Assembly: GCA_002189035.1 (NCBI GenBank)
Contig: NEEC01000018.1
Coordinates: 558,001-622,000 of the forward strand
Source: Utricularia gibba
Taxonomy: Eukaryota; Streptophyta; Magnoliopsida; Lamiales; Lentibulariaceae
Length of the DNA: 64,000 bases
Reading direction: 5' to 3'
Within the stretch, counting starts at the first letter, position 1. Each line of letters begins with the position of its first letter. Both the position numbers and the translations under genes were made by a program. Below, piece after piece: positions 24,490 through 35,029 of the stretch. Under the pieces are notes generated by a model that had not been told where the DNA came from, searched no databases, and worked only from the letters and a program-made list of their open reading frames with translations.

Positions 24490-24507
24490 CCTTCTATAAA
24501 TAGAAGG
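24490..24507 (+). promoter_or_regulatory. TATA box of the Tat LTR within a palindrome
   Basis: TATAAATA at 24495-24502 is centred in CCTTCTATAAATAGAAGG, whose 8-bp arms pair perfectly. The same 18 bases occur in the 3' LTR (about 32688-32705). This should be the promoter of the genomic RNA. Confidence 0.75.
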
Positions 24508-24777
24508 AACTATGACAAAAAGTGGGGGAAAGACAAAAAGGAGGATTCTTCAACTTGTATTCTCTTCTTCCTTCTCCGTCTAGTGAAAACCTTTTCCGGC
24601 GAGCTCCGGTAGCTCCGTGGTTTTTCCGCTTTCCGGCGGTTTCCACGTAAAAATCTTTGCTCATTTTTACTTCAATTGAACCAACCGTGAAAAATGCAAC
24701 TAAGTGCGACATTCCCAATCGCACCTGTCGCCTTAAATCGGCCTCCCACCGGATACCGATTTTACCCGTAACATTTT

Positions 24778-24795
24778 TGGCGCCCACCGTGGAGC
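24778..24795 (+). promoter_or_regulatory. Primer-binding site of the Tat element
   Basis: TGGCGCCCACCGTGGAGC begins 4 bases after the LTR end. Its TGGCGCC start fits a tRNA 3' end other than initiator Met. The exact tRNA is not assigned here. Confidence 0.8.
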
Positions 24796-24851
24796 CTCGT
24801 TCTACAACCCCACTTGAGAAACCCACAGGAGCCATTCGTTAACCACGGATC

Positions 24852-26105
24852 ATGGCGGAAAATAGCACAGCCACCGACTCGGTTCAGGACGGAAGCGTCG
24901 ACGCGCAAGACCTCGGCCTTATGATCACCAGCAGGGAGCAGCTGAAGGCCCTGCTAACGGAAATCCTTGCCGACCTCCAGGCACTTCAGGTCTCTCCAAT
25001 GCCCAGGAGGGAACACCCGAAACTGCACCACGAACGGAGAAGCAACCTCTTATTCCGGATTACCCCCGGATACGGAAACTGAATACGAAACCGAGGAGGA
25101 AATGCTGCGAAGAAAGAGGCGCAACCAAGTCATATATGAACGAGGAACTGATAGGGAAAACATGGCTGGAAAAATTTTGGAAGAAAGGGAAGAAGACCTG
25201 AAGAGAGAGTTAGACCAGATCCGCGAGAGGAGAACACTTATCGACAAGCGGAGATCGACGGGAAGAAGAGAGGATAGGGGCTTCAGGGACGTTTTCGATC
25301 AGAACGTATCCACCGGGAGAGGGGACGTTCTGGCCGACATCGCTTTGGCCTTGAAGAGTGGGGTTGAGGGAGCAGCTGGGACCACAATGCTGCGTTTTGA
25401 CCCCTTCTCGGACGATTTAGTCGAGGAAGAACCCGAGAGAGGATTTAGGGTCCCAGACGGATTACCACGTACGACGGGAAAGGGGATCCCATATCACACG
25501 TAACCGACTTCGATATGAGGATGTCCACGGTTCGACATTCAGAGGCCATGAAGTATAAGCTATTCGCTTTCTCGCTCCAGAAAGGAGCAAAGACTTGGTT
25601 CAAACAGTTAGAACCATGCAGCGTGGTATCTTATCGGGAGTTAGTGTTGCTTTTCACTACCCGATACGCTGTCAACATCGAAGCTCCACCTTCAAAGGCA
25701 GCATTATACTCTGTTCGGTATGACCATCGAAAAGAGAGCTTGAGAAGGTTCATCGACCGATTTAACTGCCAAGCGCAAGACGTCCAGCTGGATTTAAAGG
25801 AGAGGGTGGAAATAATGAAATGGGCCTTAGGAACGTCGAAATTGGGACAGAGTCTATCAAAGTCCCCACCAAAGAATCTCGTAGAATTGTTAAGGAAAAT
25901 CATGAAGTACATCCGAGTTGATGACGACCTCAGGGCCGAGATGAAAAGCCGCGTGGAGATCCATCCAAGCCCGCAGCAAGAGACCCGACTTAACCGGGGG
26001 CCCAGGCCGAACAAGCTCTGTGAAATATATCAGGTGGAACCAACCAAAACAGATGCCTACTGTGAAATACACAAGACCAGCGGGCATGATATTGCCAACT
26101 GCTGA
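24852..26105 (+). pseudogene. gag: Tat gag, broken by frameshifts and a stop
   Basis: The frame opens at ATG 24852 (MAENSTATDSVQDG), shifts at about 25065 into a charged coiled-coil segment (EEREEDLKRELDQIRERR), and shifts again at about 25475 into the capsid domain. There YDGKGDPISHVTDFDMRM, KLFAFSLQKGAKTWFKQLEP, FTTRYAVNIE and ESLRRFIDRFN match the Retrotrans_gag family. A Zn-knuckle-like YCEIHKTSGHDIANC ends in a TGA at 26103, where the family continues toward protease. The product would be the capsid of virus-like particles, but this copy cannot make it. Confidence 0.9.
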
Positions 26106-26373
26106 GTAATGAAGAGGATGATCGAGGAATATCATGCTGGCGGGGAATGAGCAACGCTATACGAAACCCCACATCGATGACGGACCGGAAAAGAGGACGT
26201 AACGAACGAATCGGGAATGAAGGTAACCGATATCCAAAGTTACCCCCAAAACCAGTTAGGGAAGACCCGAAAGCCAACAGGGAACCGAATCTCAGAGGAG
26301 GACAAGACGTACCGGAAAATTCACGCAATTCACACCCAATGCAAGGCAGTCCCCCTACATTCGGGAAATCCAT

Positions 26374-27042
26374 GTGATATCCGGAGAGACCGAAATGGAT
26401 GTATCCGGAAAAGCGCGGAAGAGATATTTGGATGAAGCCAGAAGAGGAGAAGTCTTCGAGATCGGAGATGGTCTGACTGAGAAAACTACTTGGGAAAAAG
26501 AAGAGATCAACTTATCCGGCAAAGACGTCCCAGTCGCCCCAACCGCAAGAGATGAACCTTTGGTGGTATCGGGAATATGTGGGAGCACCAAGGTAAGAAG
26601 GATTCTTATTGATCAAGGATTCTCCTGCAACATCATGAAGAAAGAAGTAGCCGAGTTACTGGCATCATCCAACGAGGGAAACATCCGCCACGTGCGCATT
26701 GAGTTATATGCCTTCGATCAGCGGGCCGTGCAGACTATCGGGAAAATAACCCTGCCCGTAACATTCGGGGCGACAGGGCAGAACCGAACTGAGAGGTTGG
26801 AATTCTTGATCCTGGATTCAGAGGTATCATACAACATCATCCTCGGGCGACCCGGCATCAACCAATTCGGTATGATACCCTCCACTGTGCATTTGAAAAT
26901 TAAATTCCCGACATCGAGGGGCATTTGCACGATGGGCATCGACCAACCAGCCGCCCGGTCCTGTTATGTATCTTCCTGTCGAGACCTCTGCGCGAAAAAG
27001 CCGAGAGTGATGATGGTAGAAAAGGAACCCCGAGAACCCTAG
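26374..27042 (+). pseudogene. pro: Tat aspartic protease region
   Basis: ILIDQGFSCNIM holds the catalytic Asp, in the DQG form rather than DTG/DSG. It is followed by ITLPVTFG, EFLILDSEVSYNIILGRPG and a flap-like region, as in retropepsins of plant gypsy elements. The enzyme would cut the gag-pol polyprotein. The frame is separated from gag by the stop at 26103 and from RT by a shift near 27030, so it is not linked to pol in this copy. Confidence 0.85.
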
Positions 27043-27089
27043 GACAAGCAATGGAACTAGTAGGGTACAAGTCGGTGCAACTAGTAGCA

Positions 27090-28976
27090 GAAGAGGCGCA
27101 GAAAACAACCCGCATTAGTGCCAATCTGGACACCGAATTTGAGAAGAGGTTATTTGAACTTTTGAGGAAGAACGCCGATATTTTTGCCTGGACTGCTGCA
27201 GACTTTGTAGGCATTGATCGATCCGTTGCCGGGCATCACATTGATACCTACCCGGGAGCAAAACTTGTTCGGCAGAAGCAACGGCATTTCTTAGAGGAAA
27301 AGTGCCGAATTATCAAAGAAAAAACAAGGGAACTCTTGGAAGCCAGTTATGTGTAGGAGATCCAGTATTCCGAGTGGGTATCCAACCCAGTCGTCGTCCC
27401 GAAGCCCGGGGGAAAATGGAGGATGTGCATTGACTTGACCGACCTCAACGTCTGCTGCGAAAGGGACCCTTATCCTTTGCCAAAGATTGACAAGCTAGTA
27501 GACACCATTGCCGGATCCCGATTCCTGAGCACCATGGATGCCTATTCGGGATACCACCAAATTTTCGTTGCCGAGAGAGACCAACCGAAAACTACCTTCT
27601 ATACCAAGGATGGGGTTTACTGTTACGTGGCCATGCCCTTCGATTTAAAGAATGTTGGGGCGACTTATCAGAGGTTGGTAAATAAAATATTCTCTTCTGA
27701 AATCGGTACCTCGATGGAGGTATATGTGGACGATATGATCGTAAAATCTATGAATGAAGAAGACCACTTAGCGTATTTGGATTCTTGTTTCTCATTGTGC
27801 CGGTCATACAGGTTAAAACTCAACCCACTGAAATGTTGCTTCGGGGTGCGAAGTGGAAAATTCCTGGGGCATTACGTATCAGAGAGAGGAATCGAGGCTG
27901 ACCCCGAGAAGATTAAGGCAATATGCGAAATGCAACCCCCAAGGACAATCAAGGAGTACCAGAGCCTCACGGGTAAATTCGCTGCCCTCAGCCGTTTCAT
28001 ATCTCGATCAGCCGATAAGTCGGCATCCTTCTTCAAGGTCTTGCGAAAGGGAAACGCTCTAGAATGGAATGAGGATTGCCGGCTTGCCTTTGAAAAACTC
28101 AAGGAATATCTCTCATCACCCTCGCTTCTTGTGGCTCCGAGAGCAGGAGAGCCTTTAGGACTATATCTGTCTATATCGCCCGTTGCAGTCAGCGTAGTCT
28201 TGACAACCATCTCGGCAGATAAAAACCTTCCGGTGTATTATGTGAGCAAGGTTCTGTTACCGGCCGAAACTCATTATTCGGTGATAGAAAAATTCATCTT
28301 GACTCTGAAGATGGCGGCCACAAAGCTGAGGTCATATTTCCAAAATTGGCACATCGTGATATTTACCAATCAGCCCTTGAAGAATATCCTATCTCGACCA
28401 GAGATTTCCGAAAGGGTTGCCAAATGGGCGGTCAAATTGAGTACATTGGATATTGAGTTTAAATCGAGAACAGCAATCAAGGCCCAACCTCTTGCCGATT
28501 TTGTGGTCGAAATGACCAAGCCTATAGACTGTTTTGAAGAAGCCAATGACCGATGGGCCATGCACGTTGATGGCTCGATGTACAACGGCGCTGGAGGAGG
28601 AATAGACATCGGAACCCAGGACGGGGAACACATTTATATCATTGTGAAATTCTTATTCCCAGCCTCCAACAATGTGGCCGAGTATGAAGCCTTGATTGAA
28701 GGAATGAAAATTGCCAAGGAACTAGGAGTGGCGGAGCTCGACGTCTACATTGATTCACGACTTGTGCAAGGACAGTTTTCGGGTGAATACGAAACCCATG
28801 ACCCCCTCATGGCTCTATACCATATTCAGGTAAAGGAGCTAGCAAAAACCATCAAGGAATTCACCCTGTCGCACGTGGCGCGCGAGGAGAACGGATCAGC
28901 AGATAGCCTCGCCCGATTTTCTGCTGGTTTTCATGAGCTGAGGGAAGGAAGTGTGACGATTCGGCTGGGGGATTAA
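27090..28976 (+). pseudogene. pol: Tat reverse transcriptase with two RNase H domains
   Basis: RT begins near 27160 (ADIFAWTAADFVGID). A TAG at 27354 replaces a codon just before PVVVPKPGGKWRMCID. After it come FLSTMDAYSGYHQI, the intact catalytic box VYVDDMIVKS (about 27724) and LNPLKCCFGV. The normal RNase H follows (LPVYYVSKVL, HIVIFTNQPLKNIL). A second RNase H at about 28560-28920 has MHVDGSMYNGAGGG, NNVAEYEAL, VYIDSRLVQGQ and SADSLARF, supplying the acidic residues. The dual RNase H marks the Tat group. A TAA at 28974 cuts it from integrase. Confidence 0.93.
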
Positions 28977-30290
28977 CCTTCAGTGACCTTGCGAACCGTG
29001 AATTATATTACCCAGCAACTAGGAAATGATATCTCTCCACAGCTGAGTCACCTCGATGATTGGACATCACCCTACGTCCGGTATCTACGAAATGGAGAAA
29101 CACCATCTGATAGATCCAAAGCCTGACAGCTAGAGATTAGATCAAAGAGATATACACTGGTAAATGTGGCAAAGCATTTATCGCAGGTCCTTAGATGGAC
29201 CCCTCTTGAGGTTTATCGGGCAAAGCATTCTCAAGAACTTATAACCGATCTGCATGAAGGGGAATGTGGCAGCCATGTCGGCATACGATCCTTATGCAGG
29301 AAAGCCTTGAGAACCGGGTATTATTGGCCAACTATGGAGCAGGATATTACCAAAATGGTGAAGAAATGCAAAGTATGCCAATACCATGCGAGTACACCGA
29401 GAAAGCCGGTAAATAACCTGACCCCTCTTCCATTCTCATGCCCGTTCGATCGATGGGGAGTGGATATCATGGGGCCGTTCCTCAAACCTCGGGCCGAAGG
29501 AAATTTGTCATCGTGGGAGTCGAGTATTTCTCCAAATGGGTGGAGGCTGAGGCCGTGGCAAAAATATCAGAGGAGACCGTTATTCGATTTCTATGGAGAA
29601 ATATCTTCATCCGGTTCGGAATCCCTCAAGAACTGGTGACCGATAATGGAACCCAATTCGTTGGGGGAAGAATGGAGGCATTCCTGGATAAATATACGGT
29701 CAAACACAACTTCACCTCGGTGTATCACCCGCAAAGCAATGGTCTAACAGAGGTAACGAATCGAACACTCCGGCTAGGAATGAAGACTAAACTTGAAGAT
29801 TTTGGAGGATCATGGGCAGATCGCTTGGATGAAGTGCTGTGGTCATATCGCACCACCCTCGGACCACCACGGAAGAATCTCCGTTCTTATTGGTTTACGG
29901 TTTAGAAGCCGTATGCCCTATCGAACTAACCCTGAAGAGCTACCGGGTGGAACATTATAATGAAGAAGAAAATGCTTACCTGCGAAAACTGGAGTTGGAG
30001 CTGTTGGAAGAAAAACGGCAAAGCATCTATAGCCGACTAGGGGCTCATCAGAGGAGAACGGAAAAGAGATATAACAAGTCGGTGTTCCCAAGGGAATTCT
30101 ATGAGGGAGATTTGGTGCTCCGAAGCATTCAACCACAGAGACATGTTGGAAAATTAGATCGCAAGTGGGAAGGCCCTTATCGGATTTCAAGGGTAATCGG
30201 AAAAGGAGCGTATCGTCTAGAACAATTAGACGGCGTGGAATTCTCAAGGTCATGGAATTCTAAGGAAATTATATACCTAACTGGCTCAAT
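28977..30290 (+). pseudogene. int: Tat integrase, broken by stops and shifts
   Basis: The frame after the TAA carries a further TGA near 29124, then the HHCC zinc domain (DLHEGECGSHVG, KKCKVCQ). The core DDE runs through DIMGP (Asp), a shift at about 29495, VTDNGTQF (Asp) and HPQSNGLTEVTNRTL (Glu). Another shift at about 29860 precedes the C-terminal part (YGLEAVCPIEL, KWEGPYRI, GAYRLEQLDG). Integrase would insert the cDNA into the genome. The coding region fades out near 30290. Confidence 0.9.
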
Positions 30291-30386
30291 GTCAATCTCC
30301 ATCACAGGATTGCGCAGAATTCGGTATTCTCTCCCTCAAAACACTCAAGCACCTGTAAATTCCTCCAAAGTGGAGATGAGTATATG

Positions 30387-30492
30387 AAACCATAAGCCCT
30401 GTCTGAGTCACGTAAGCCCAGGCAAACCCTGAAAGATCTAAACCACAAGCCCTGGCCAAGCAACGTGAACCCAGGCAAATCCCCCAAATCGG
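30387..30492 (+). repeat. 53-bp direct repeat, two copies, 3' of pol
   Basis: Units start at 30387 and 30440 with AAACCATAAGCCCTG and AAACCACAAGCCCTGG and share a CCCAGGCAAA core. Further AAGCCCTGG-like motifs occur to 30640. Short tandem repeats between pol and the 3' LTR are known in Tat elements. Confidence 0.7.
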
Positions 30493-30855
30493 CATCCCCT
30501 GCGGGATACGGCAAACCAACTCGGGATCTCTCCCGATATATATACATGTGATCTCCCAAAACCCGGGCATAAATCGGTGACAAGAATAAGCCCTGGTATA
30601 ATTCGGGCACTGGTTCCCATAAACCGCACGTGTAAGCCCCGAAAAGCCCTTAAGTATTGACCTTATTGTCGAAATCTCGAGACGACAACTTGGCGCCATT
30701 CTCTCGCTCTATCCTCGCTCCCGATCAGCTTCGAACCCGAACTCTGGGGCCTGGAAAGTATCTGTGATAACATCAAGCATGTTCTCATCCTTCGTCAAGG
30801 GGTTTACCTTGTCGAAGCGCGGATCCATGATTGAAAGCCCAAATTCCCGGCTGAA

Positions 30856-31957
30856 CTATCGCCTCTGACGGTATAGAAGTAAGCTGATTAAGTCTCCTGC
30901 ATAGATATCGGAGAGTTCGGCAAAACAAGCCGAGTTGAAAAAATCATCTAGAAGACCCTGCCGAGATGCTTGTTGATCAAGCAATTTGGCCTCTAGTGTC
31001 GAGATGCGGTCCCTGGAATGCTCTAACTCCGCTTCTGCCTCCTCAAATCGGACTTTGAAGCCTTCTCTCTCCGATTTAGTGTCGTCAACCGCCTTTTCCA
31101 TTTCCTCGACCACATTCCGCAATTCTTCCTCCTGGTGGGTGCGTTTCCCTAGAACGGTCTTTAGCGAACTGCCCTCCTCCTCAAACAACTTTATCTGGGC
31201 ATCTTGAGCCACAACCTGGGCTTGAAGCCGAGAGACTACCTCCGACTGAGAACCAATCTCTCTAACCACTCCCAATCCAAGAGTTAAAGCCTGAAGGAAT
31301 ATTGCCGAGTCAAGAACCGACTACTTAGAATTCAGAAGAGGAAACGGGATGCGTACCTGCCAGATCCCTTCAAGTACGTTTCCGGTCGAACATCCGAGGT
31401 ACTAGGCATAGCTCCATCCAGGATTCTCCTTAGTTCAGTTGGAACTGAAGGTTGGGGGAGCATCGGGTTATCCCTTACTTCCACAAGGGTAGAATCCCTC
31501 TGTATCTCAACTGGGGGAGCTGATGTCGAAGCACCAGCCGAAAGGAATATCGCATCAGGAATGGGAGCATCACTAAGATCGGGTGATGAAGGAATTTTCT
31601 CTTTCCCTTTTCCGGCTGAAGGACGGGGAGTCAACTCCCGAGTCTCGGAGACTTCTACTATTGGATCTTCCCTAGAGGAGAAAAGGAAAGTAGTAAAGCA
31701 GAATATGGAATTCGGGGCGAGACAGTAAATCGGGATTGCAAAGGTATAGAGAAAACGGACTATTAAAGGATGAAGAGGGAAGCGTAAACTGCTTTCGAAA
31801 TAGGCAAGCGGAATTGGGAGACTGAACGGAGGCAGGGGGTCCTCAACTACCCCCCAAGGGATTTCAGTATCCCGAGCATGAGAAAGCTGGTACTCATCAG
31901 GGATCGAGTACCGAATGCGAAGGGAGGAGATGTTAGTTCACTAGATCTCCTACCCAT
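30856..31957 (-). pseudogene. Antisense extra ORF of the Tat element, coiled coil, probable intron
   Basis: On the strand opposite to pol, an ATG at 31957 (MGRRSSELTSPPFA) leads, after a one-base shift near 31920, into an open frame down to 31332. That frame reads YSIPDEYQLSHARDTEIPWG, then YFESSLRFPLHPLIVRFLY and a Ser/Pro-rich stretch. A 66-nt GT-AG intron is likely (31356-31291). After it ALTLGLGVVREIGSQSE leads into a coiled coil (about 31240-30960, many Glu/Lys heptads) and a stop at 30856. The joined frame is off by one, so this copy is probably broken. The LRFPLHP-type domain resembles plant transposon-associated proteins, and antisense ORFs at this site are known for Tat elements. Its function is unknown. 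Confidence 0.75.
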
Positions 31958-32223
31958 TTTCAAAAAAAAAAATTGAAAGAAGCCCAAAACCCTAGAACGA
32001 GGCAGGAGTCATGAAGGGTGAAGGACTTAGAATGATAAGGGGACCGTCAAAAATCCCGGAAGACCGAACGAAAAAGACGAAGAACCGAATGATACCTGAA
32101 AAATTGGCGGTTACCGACGGATATCGCGACGATCGAGTGGTGGACGAGTGCGACGGAGCACAGAGGGCATAAAACTCTTGCAGGCAACAGAGAGGGCAAA
32201 GGAAAGAACTGACAGGAAGGGCG

Positions 32224-32233
32224 CTTATTTATA
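32224..32233 (-). promoter_or_regulatory. TATA box for the antisense ORF
   Basis: On the minus strand TATAAATAAG lies about 270 bases before the ATG at 31957, followed by a pyrimidine-rich leader. This supports independent transcription of the antisense ORF from inside the element. Confidence 0.5.
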
Positions 32234-32425
32234 CGGGAAAGGTTCGGGAGACGAAGCGTCATGACGTTTGAGGTACCCAGAATGAGAAGGAGAAAACGTG
32301 GCGTGCCGATGAGCCGACGTGTGGCAGAGAACGGCATGTGGCTTATTCGGGGGAAGCGGCAGCTCAAGAATGGGTATCGTAGTAGTTCTGATCCCCCAAT
32401 TTTCCTCGAAAGGACTAATATCGGC

Positions 32426-32442
32426 GAATCAGAGGGGCTGAA
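32426..32442 (+). promoter_or_regulatory. Polypurine tract of the Tat element
   Basis: The sequence CGAATCAGAGGGGCTGAA ends immediately before the 3' LTR. Its AGAGGGG core is the likely primer, and the pyrimidines make it imperfect. Confidence 0.6.
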
Positions 32443-32973
32443 TGATGAGGGATAAAGTCGGCCAAGGTTAATCGGATTCTGAAAAGCTGTGAAAAGGGAC
32501 TCTGAGGGATAATGCCAACCGATAGACCGATATCTGTCAGAAATCTGACAGGTATAACCATATGACACAGTTTGAAAAGCGGCCGAATTATGGCATAACA
32601 GGCGGCCGATAACTAAAATGCGAAATCGTATAGCAGATGCAAAAAGCAACCGACATTTGCAGATTTCAGGATTCGGTCAGATTGAGCCCTTCTATAAATA
32701 GAAGGAACTATGATGAAAAGTGGGGGAAAGACAAAAAGGAGGATTCTTCAACTTGTATTCTCTTCTTCACCTTCTCCATCTAGTGAAAACCTTTTCCGGC
32801 AAGCTCCGGTAGCTCCGTGATTTTTTCGCTTTCCGGCGGTTTCCACGTAAAAATCTTTGCTCATTTTTACTTCAATTGAATCAACTGTGAAAAACGCAAC
32901 TAAGTGCGACATTCCTGATCGCACCTGTCACCTTAAATCGGCCTCCCACCGGATATCGATTTTACCCGTAACA
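32443..32973 (+). repeat. 3' LTR of the Tat element (531 bp)
   Basis: It is collinear with the 5' LTR from TGATGAGGG to CCCGTAACA and contains the same TATA palindrome at about 32688-32705. TTTAC follows outside. A minus-strand open frame running out of it (32649-32047) has no homology and is chance. Confidence 0.95.
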
Positions 32974-33480
32974 TTTACATACACAGAGTTGACAGAGTGC
33001 AATACAAGAGAAGAGACCTAGATTTAGGTGAGGAGCAAAAAAATTGTTACGAACAATAAATATTACAAAAAATGAGAAGAAACAAAAATAGAAGAATAAA
33101 CTGTTTCTCTTGGCTCAAGAATCATAGACCTTATTCAAACAAATACTATTTCTATGTAGAAGATGTATTGTTGGAATAAGATTGTACTATTATTATTCAA
33201 CATTTGAACCTTCCGATCTCTCACTAAGAAATTGTGTGTATTAATATTTTATGAAGTGGTTTGCTTTACTTATGCATGAGTGGCTAAATTTGTGTGGTGT
33301 GCCTTAGAGATAGAAGAGATATGTATTTGGTTAGTATAGAAATCAAAACTTGAGAGTGTTGTATTATTTTCTTAATATTTTAAGATATATCCAGGAGGAG
33401 GAAAAGGAAAAGAACACCTAATTTAGGAAATTCAACTTAGGGGTACACCAAAGAATCAGGATATGATACATAAGTAGATT
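32974..33480. other. Flank of the Tat insertion, no gene recognised
   Basis: AT-rich DNA that, with the bases left of 24244, formed one locus before the Tat insertion. It may be the far part of the copia body to the right, but no motif confirms this. Confidence 0.35.
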
Positions 33481-33556
33481 TGTTTATTAGCCCTTAGAAC
33501 TTTGATTTTTCTACCATGCTTTTGAATTTTTTGAACACTTGATAGGTTTGTGTTTT

Positions 33557-35015
33557 TTATTTTAGGAAATAGATCCAAAAGTAGCATAAGTAATCATCAA
33601 TAAAAGCGAGGAAGTGTCTGCAATCACTAAGTAAATGTTTCTTAAATGAACCACAGAAATCAATGTGCACAAGGTTAAGTTTTCTTGAAGCTTTGCTGTT
33701 AGGGGGTGTAGAGAGGCTTGTAAATTTCCCCTTTTGAAATATTTGAAAGTTGATCTTGATGAATTTAACATCAGAAAATTCCATCACCACGCCATCTCTC
33801 TACATATCTTTTAGGTTTTGAATCACATAATTTCCAAGTCAACTACGTCATACCATAGTTTGTTGTGATACAAAGAAGCAAATTTCATTGAGGTTGCATG
33901 CTTCAATCTTATGCAAGTTATTTTTCATCAGCCAATCATTTACGAAAATTCCTTTGCATCTGTGTTTGTAAATTTTTCCTTGAGAAGAGTTATTTCATGT
34001 AGTTGTTGTTTTTGCAATTGCCTAAAAGTGATTCGACTTTCACTAAAACTTGGAATGTACTACATACTAGAGATTGTAAACACACTATCTTTAGCAAGTA
34101 CAAGGATTGCTTCTATTCCTTTAATTGGATATAAACCTCCAATGGCATCTCTCATAGTTCCCTCATTACACTTAATCATGTTGAAGAAATAGCTCACATC
34201 CCTCTAGGTTTGTTCTTGAGAACATTAATGCAAACTCAAACCCTAGAGGATCAAATAGAGACTACTCTTTCATTTCCTTGTATTAGGTAAACACTACAGT
34301 TTCCTTTTCATTTAAAAAAGTAGGCTTCCTTTTGACTTGATCGCAGACTCTATCTAGATGATCTTTCTGATGGCATTTTTTTGTAAACATCATTTGGATG
34401 CCACCAATAGTTTTCAAGCTTGTGAAATGGTTTACTACAATGCTGACATTCATTTTCTTTCTTCATCCTATAGTTTTTAGTGTTGTGATTGGTTTTCCCA
34501 CATGTTTTACATTGTTTTTAAACTTTCTTTCACTATGTTTGGCAAATTGGTTTGTAGGAGCGACTGTATACTTCATTTGTTCTATAGCTTCCATAGCACA
34601 TAACTTTGGCTCAAATCTATATGGCAGGCTGATCATAGTTTTGTCAATAAGTTTCTTCTTTCAAAATCTCTAAGTGATCACAACTTATTGACCAATTTGA
34701 TGGTGTGCTCATAATAACTCTGCAACTTTTTATTAAGTAACAATCTTTTTTTGTTGATTTCAGCTAAGTTGTTTTGAATGTGAATCTTATGCATATTTTC
34801 ATCTCTTCTAGAGTCTTCAGCTTTTCCCATCCCGCCTTTGCACTCTCATAGCTAGCAATATGTGGAAACATAGAGGGAGTTATGGCTAAATGCAATGCTA
34901 TTATTCTGTAATTTTTTGGTTCTATCACCAACATTAGTTGCTCAGTAGCAACGTTTTGATCTTTATCATAGGTTGAATCCAACAAGGCAAGGGTCTTTAT
35001 CTCCTCTTCTATCAA
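33557..35015 (-). pseudogene. Copia body 3: gag, zinc knuckle and integrase start
   Basis: On the reverse strand gag begins with IEEEIKTLALLDSTYD and continues HLAITPSMFPHIASYES and AGWEKLKTL (35015-34800). A zinc-knuckle region is recognisable in broken frames at about 34560-34400. The integrase block follows at 33790-33557: KASRKLNLVHIDFCGSF and RHFLAFIDDYLCYFWIYF. RT and the 3' end are missing. Order and strand agree with the primer site and LTR at 36490-36795, so this body hangs from that LTR. Confidence 0.75.
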
Positions 35016-35029
35016 GTGTCATAGGTTCC

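Larger units (their letters stand above)
24244..24773 (+). repeat. 5' LTR of the Tat element (530 bp)
   Basis: It starts TGATGAGGG and ends CCCGTAACA. Compared by eye with the 3' LTR it shows about 27 substitutions plus two small indels, so roughly 95% identity. Most differences are C/T or G/A transitions. A TATA box and two inverted repeats lie inside. Confidence 0.95.
24244..32973 (+). mobile_element. Ty3/gypsy retrotransposon, Tat lineage, full length but defective
   Basis: Two LTRs (24244-24773 and 32443-32973) enclose the primer-binding site, gag, protease, RT, RNase H, a second RNase H, integrase, an antisense ORF and a polypurine tract. The flanks TTTAT (24239-24243) and TTTAC (32974-32978) form a 5-bp target duplication with one C/T difference. 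A second, archaeal-type RNase H after the normal one, plus an extra ORF between pol and the 3' LTR, is the known signature of the Tat group (Retand, Grande, Ogre relatives). At least three frameshifts and four in-frame stops disable gag-pol. Confidence 0.95.

Noticed and set aside
24494-24835. A 113-residue minus-strand frame in the 5' LTR
   Set aside because: It runs through the LTR and primer site. The matching LTR copy does not preserve it as a gene, and no domain is seen.
26053-26423. Overlapping minus-strand frames in the Tat gag/protease region
   Set aside because: Shadows of the sense coding sequence created by its codon composition.
32047-32649. A 200-residue minus-strand frame leaving the 3' LTR
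   Set aside because: It lacks any recognisable domain, overlaps LTR and leader sequence, and the antisense ORF proper starts later at 31957.
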